In this document: one piece after another, positions 62,102 to 64,000 of the stretch
How the letters are laid out: every line of letters begins with the position of its first letter
How positions within the stretch are numbered: position 1 is the stretch's first letter
From: JBHJGO01 sp050331715
GTDB taxonomy: Bacteria; Cyanobacteriota; Cyanobacteriia; Cyanobacteriales; Microcoleaceae
DNA length: 64,000 nt
Assembly (NCBI GenBank): GCA_050331715.1
Contig: JBHJGO010000015.1
Coordinates: 62,001 to 126,000, forward strand
Reading direction: 5' to 3'
The notes under the pieces: model-generated
The model's input: the letters and a program-made list of their open reading frames with translations, nothing else
Told to the model about the DNA's origin: nothing
The model's database searches: none
Made by a program: the position numbers and the translations under genes

Positions 62102-62395
62102 TTAATCACCATTCCCCCAGGGATCTTCACATCCCATATAAACCACGTCCAATGTTTTTCCCTGGCGTTCTGCTTTTGCCTCTAGTTGCTCAATCACTTC
62201 ACGTCGCTGACGCTTTGCCCGTGCTCGAGTAGTACCGCTTGCACTCGCCAATCCTCCTAGGTCATCTCCCATCTTATACCTAAACTGGCATACAATATCA
62301 TTGGCTGATACACTATACGAAGGAGCCTGAAAGTAGGGAGTCAATCCCAATCCTAGAACGGCAGCGGCAGTGTAAGTCAATAGCTTTTTCATCAT
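62102..62395 (-). CDS. Small exported protein of unknown function
   Basis: 97 residues from ATG 62395, which has AAGGA upstream; the frame opens at TTG 62410. A signal peptide (KKLLTYTAAAVLGLGL) is followed by a basic helix (RARAKRQRREVIEQLEAKAE) and two cysteines (VCQF, GCED). Not recognised. Confidence 0.55.
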   Translation of the reverse strand: MMKKLLTYTAAAVLGLGLTPYFQAPSYSVSANDIVCQFRYKMGDDLGGLASASGTTRARAKRQRREVIEQLEAKAERQGKTLDVVYMGCEDPWGNGD

Positions 62396-62707
62396 TCTCT
62401 TCCTTGCCAATCGGCATTTTGTTTGTTTATGTGTCTATATTTCCTATGCTAAAAAGTATTCTGAATTGCGAATGAGTTGGAGTTTAATCCAGATTTAAAT
62501 TAATGTGATTTTTTGCTGAGTTTTAATTAACCCTTCTCCTCTCCTAAAGCAAGGATATCTTGTAAATCATTTTGTAAATATTTGTTTCGATACCTCTTGA
62601 TCGAATTGTTAATCTTTTTATCTGTTTCTGTTTATTTCTGGAAATTTGAGCTAGGGTACTTTGCCTCAATTGAGATTGCTATAATTTTATTAGCGTGGAG
62701 AATCAAA

Positions 62708-62974
62708 ATGACTGAATGTGATGATTTTCTCTATCCTCACAGGCGCTACCACGGCCAGCTCACACCCCAGAATCTAGCCTTCAATGCTAATTTGCAAGAA
62801 TTTGCTCAGAAGGTCAGTTATATCTCCAGTTTGGAAACCAGTGGCAAGCTTGCAACGATTGATGCCTATCATCAGATTAAGTCTCTCTGGAAGCAGCTCA
62901 AGCGAGCTAGACAAGAGTTGGGGATTGGCCAGGAACCGCCAGAGTCTAATTCTGACTTCAAATCCGGTCAATAG
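62708..62974 (+). CDS. Small protein, first of a tandem paralog pair
   Basis: 88 residues from ATG 62708. The frame opens at 62582, but the extra 42 hydrophobic residues are absent from the paralog. DDFLYPHRRYHGQLTPQNLA, FNANLQEFAQKVSYI and IKSLWKQLKRARQELGIG align throughout with 63118-63384. A cyanobacterial family (I believe DUF7219) of unknown role. Confidence 0.7.
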   Translation: MTECDDFLYPHRRYHGQLTPQNLAFNANLQEFAQKVSYISSLETSGKLATIDAYHQIKSLWKQLKRARQELGIGQEPPESNSDFKSGQ

Positions 62975-63117
62975 GTCAGAAGTACGGCGTGGAGAACCCA
63001 ATTGGCAGATCAACCGTGTAGAAATCGAAACTCTGGGGATAAACTGAAGGGGTGTTTTAATCTCTGTTTTAATCCTTCCTTCGTTCTACCGTCCCTATTC
63101 ATAAATTCACTTGAGCC

Positions 63118-63384
63118 ATGCCAGAACGTGACGATTTTCTCTATGCCCGCAGCCGCTACCATGGAGAGTTCAACCCGCAAAACCTCGTTTTCAATGCGAA
63201 TTTACAAGAATTTGCCCAAAAAGTGACCTATCTCTGTGCCTTGGAAACCAATGGAAAAATCCCGCCAGAGGACGCCTATCAACAGATCAAGTCCCTCTGG
63301 AAAGAGCTGAAGGTCTCGAAAAGGAATCTGAGCATTGGTGAGGAGCCACCTCAACTGGATACTGGGGATGAGCCTACGTCATAG
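63118..63384 (+). CDS. Small protein, second of a tandem paralog pair
   Basis: 88 residues. DDFLYARSRYHGEFNPQNLV, FNANLQEFAQKVTYLCALET and IKSLWKELKVSKRNLSIGEE. Clearly a duplicate of the gene 143 bases upstream, with the same length. Charged, helical, no membrane segment. Function unknown. Confidence 0.75.
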   Translation: MPERDDFLYARSRYHGEFNPQNLVFNANLQEFAQKVTYLCALETNGKIPPEDAYQQIKSLWKELKVSKRNLSIGEEPPQLDTGDEPTS

Positions 63385-63491
63385 TTTTTGGTTTTCAGGT
63401 GTTGAGGGACTTCACAGGGACTCTTTAGGGGGACAGACAATGCTAGTCTGTAGGTTTGTGATCCTTATCCTGTCCACCTGTTCTGTCCACA

Positions 63492-64000
63492 ATGCCTTCA
63501 TCAACGACCGTTCTTGTTCCGGCGACAACTGCCAATATCGGCCCTGGGTTTGACTGTCTCGGCGCTGCCCTCAACCGCTACAACACGCTGAAATTTTCTC
63601 CCCTTGAAAATTCTCCCCTTGAAAATTCTCCCCAGAACTTTGAAATTGTTGTTCGGGGGGCAGAGGCGGAGCGAGTTGCAACGGATCAACAGAATTTGGC
63701 CTATCAAGCTTTTACTCAGCTGTACCATTTTCTGAACCTGTCCCCTCCTGCCGTCCGCATTGAAATTGAGTTAGGCGTTCCTCTGGCTAGGGGGTTGGGC
63801 AGTTCAGCCACAGCAATCATTGGCGGATTAATGGGCGCGAATCAATTGGCCAATCAACCCCTGGATACTCAGCAGTTGATGCAGTTAGCTATTGAGATTG
63901 AGGGGCATCCCGACAACGTCGTTCCTGCCCTGTTGGGCAATTGTCAACTTTGTGTGGCCTCAGAAGAATCCATTGCATCGTCCCAGTCCTGGCAAGTTTG
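63492..64000 (+). CDS. thrB: Homoserine kinase (partial, 3' end cut by window)
   Basis: A GHMP-family kinase of threonine synthesis. VPATTANIGPGFDCLGAALN at the N-terminus and the ATP loop VPLARGLGSSATAIIGG, then IEGHPDNVVPALLG. About 169 residues are visible. A 15-base tandem duplication (63596-63625) adds an in-frame repeat, SPLENSPLENSP, in the early loop. Confidence 0.93.
   Translation, partial: MPSSTTVLVPATTANIGPGFDCLGAALNRYNTLKFSPLENSPLENSPQNFEIVVRGAEAERVATDQQNLAYQAFTQLYHFLNLSPPAVRIEIELGVPLARGLGSSATAIIGGLMGANQLANQPLDTQQLMQLAIEIEGHPDNVVPALLGNCQLCVASEESIASSQSWQV

Overview
The window is chromosomal DNA from a filamentous, most likely non-heterocystous cyanobacterium of the Leptolyngbya type. 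The signs are frequent HIP1 octamers (GCGATCGC), short tandem heptamer repeats between genes, a CpcD-domain ferredoxin-NADP reductase, PsaX and CyanoQ (PsbQ), and a molybdenum nitrogenase cluster carrying a CnfR/PatB-type ferredoxin-regulator. nifD is uninterrupted, so there is no heterocyst-type excision element.

Positions 1-29.6 kb are a compact nif cluster built around a divergent promoter region (5912-6642). Leftward run nifP, two paralogous small genes, dpsA, a DUF2949 gene, nifT, nifV and cnfR (cut by the window edge). Rightward run nifB, nifS, nifU, nifH, nifD, nifK, nifZ, a Mo-nitrogenase C-terminal family gene, nifE, nifN, a DUF269 paralog, nifX, a DUF269 gene with an in-frame stop, a DUF683 gene, nifW, hesA, a small membrane protein, hesB, fdxH, a cupin, three small unknown genes, modA, a fused modBC, a flavodoxin and one more unknown gene. 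The set covers FeMo-cofactor synthesis (nifB, nifE, nifN, nifX, nifV), Fe-S supply (nifS, nifU, nifP, hesB), the structural proteins (nifH, nifD, nifK), electron supply (fdxH, flavodoxin), molybdate uptake and iron storage. fdxN, usual between nifB and nifS, is absent. The nifP-nifB gap carries seven TGAGTAY motifs, the best candidates for the CnfR element. Three copies of one MITE-like repeat lie in the cluster: two around nifV and one at the right boundary.

Positions 29.7-45 kb hold general cyanobacterial genes: a tandem retropepsin-like protein, two glycosyltransferases with a WcaF/HpsU-like acetyltransferase, an orphan pilus-ATPase N-terminal domain, petH, DUF924, a Uma2 nuclease, a GT39-like membrane protein with a probable polysaccharide-processing protein, a TspO-like membrane protein, a DUF3299-NicO fusion and an unknown gene.

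Positions 45-52.2 kb are a phosphate-scavenging island. A Pho-box-like repeat precedes a tandem alkaline-phosphatase-fold protein, followed by a 5'-nucleotidase-type metallophosphatase. Both end in the same RTX/calcium-binding secretion tail. Positions 52.2-64 kb are housekeeping genes: pyrF, Uma2 genes (one broken), hldE kinase, a response regulator, lipA, psaX, a PyrF-PyrE fusion, psbQ, a FAD oxidoreductase, a GAP-family membrane protein, DUF2237, a tandem small-protein pair, and the start of thrB.

All names come from reading motifs and overall similarity by eye; no database search was run.
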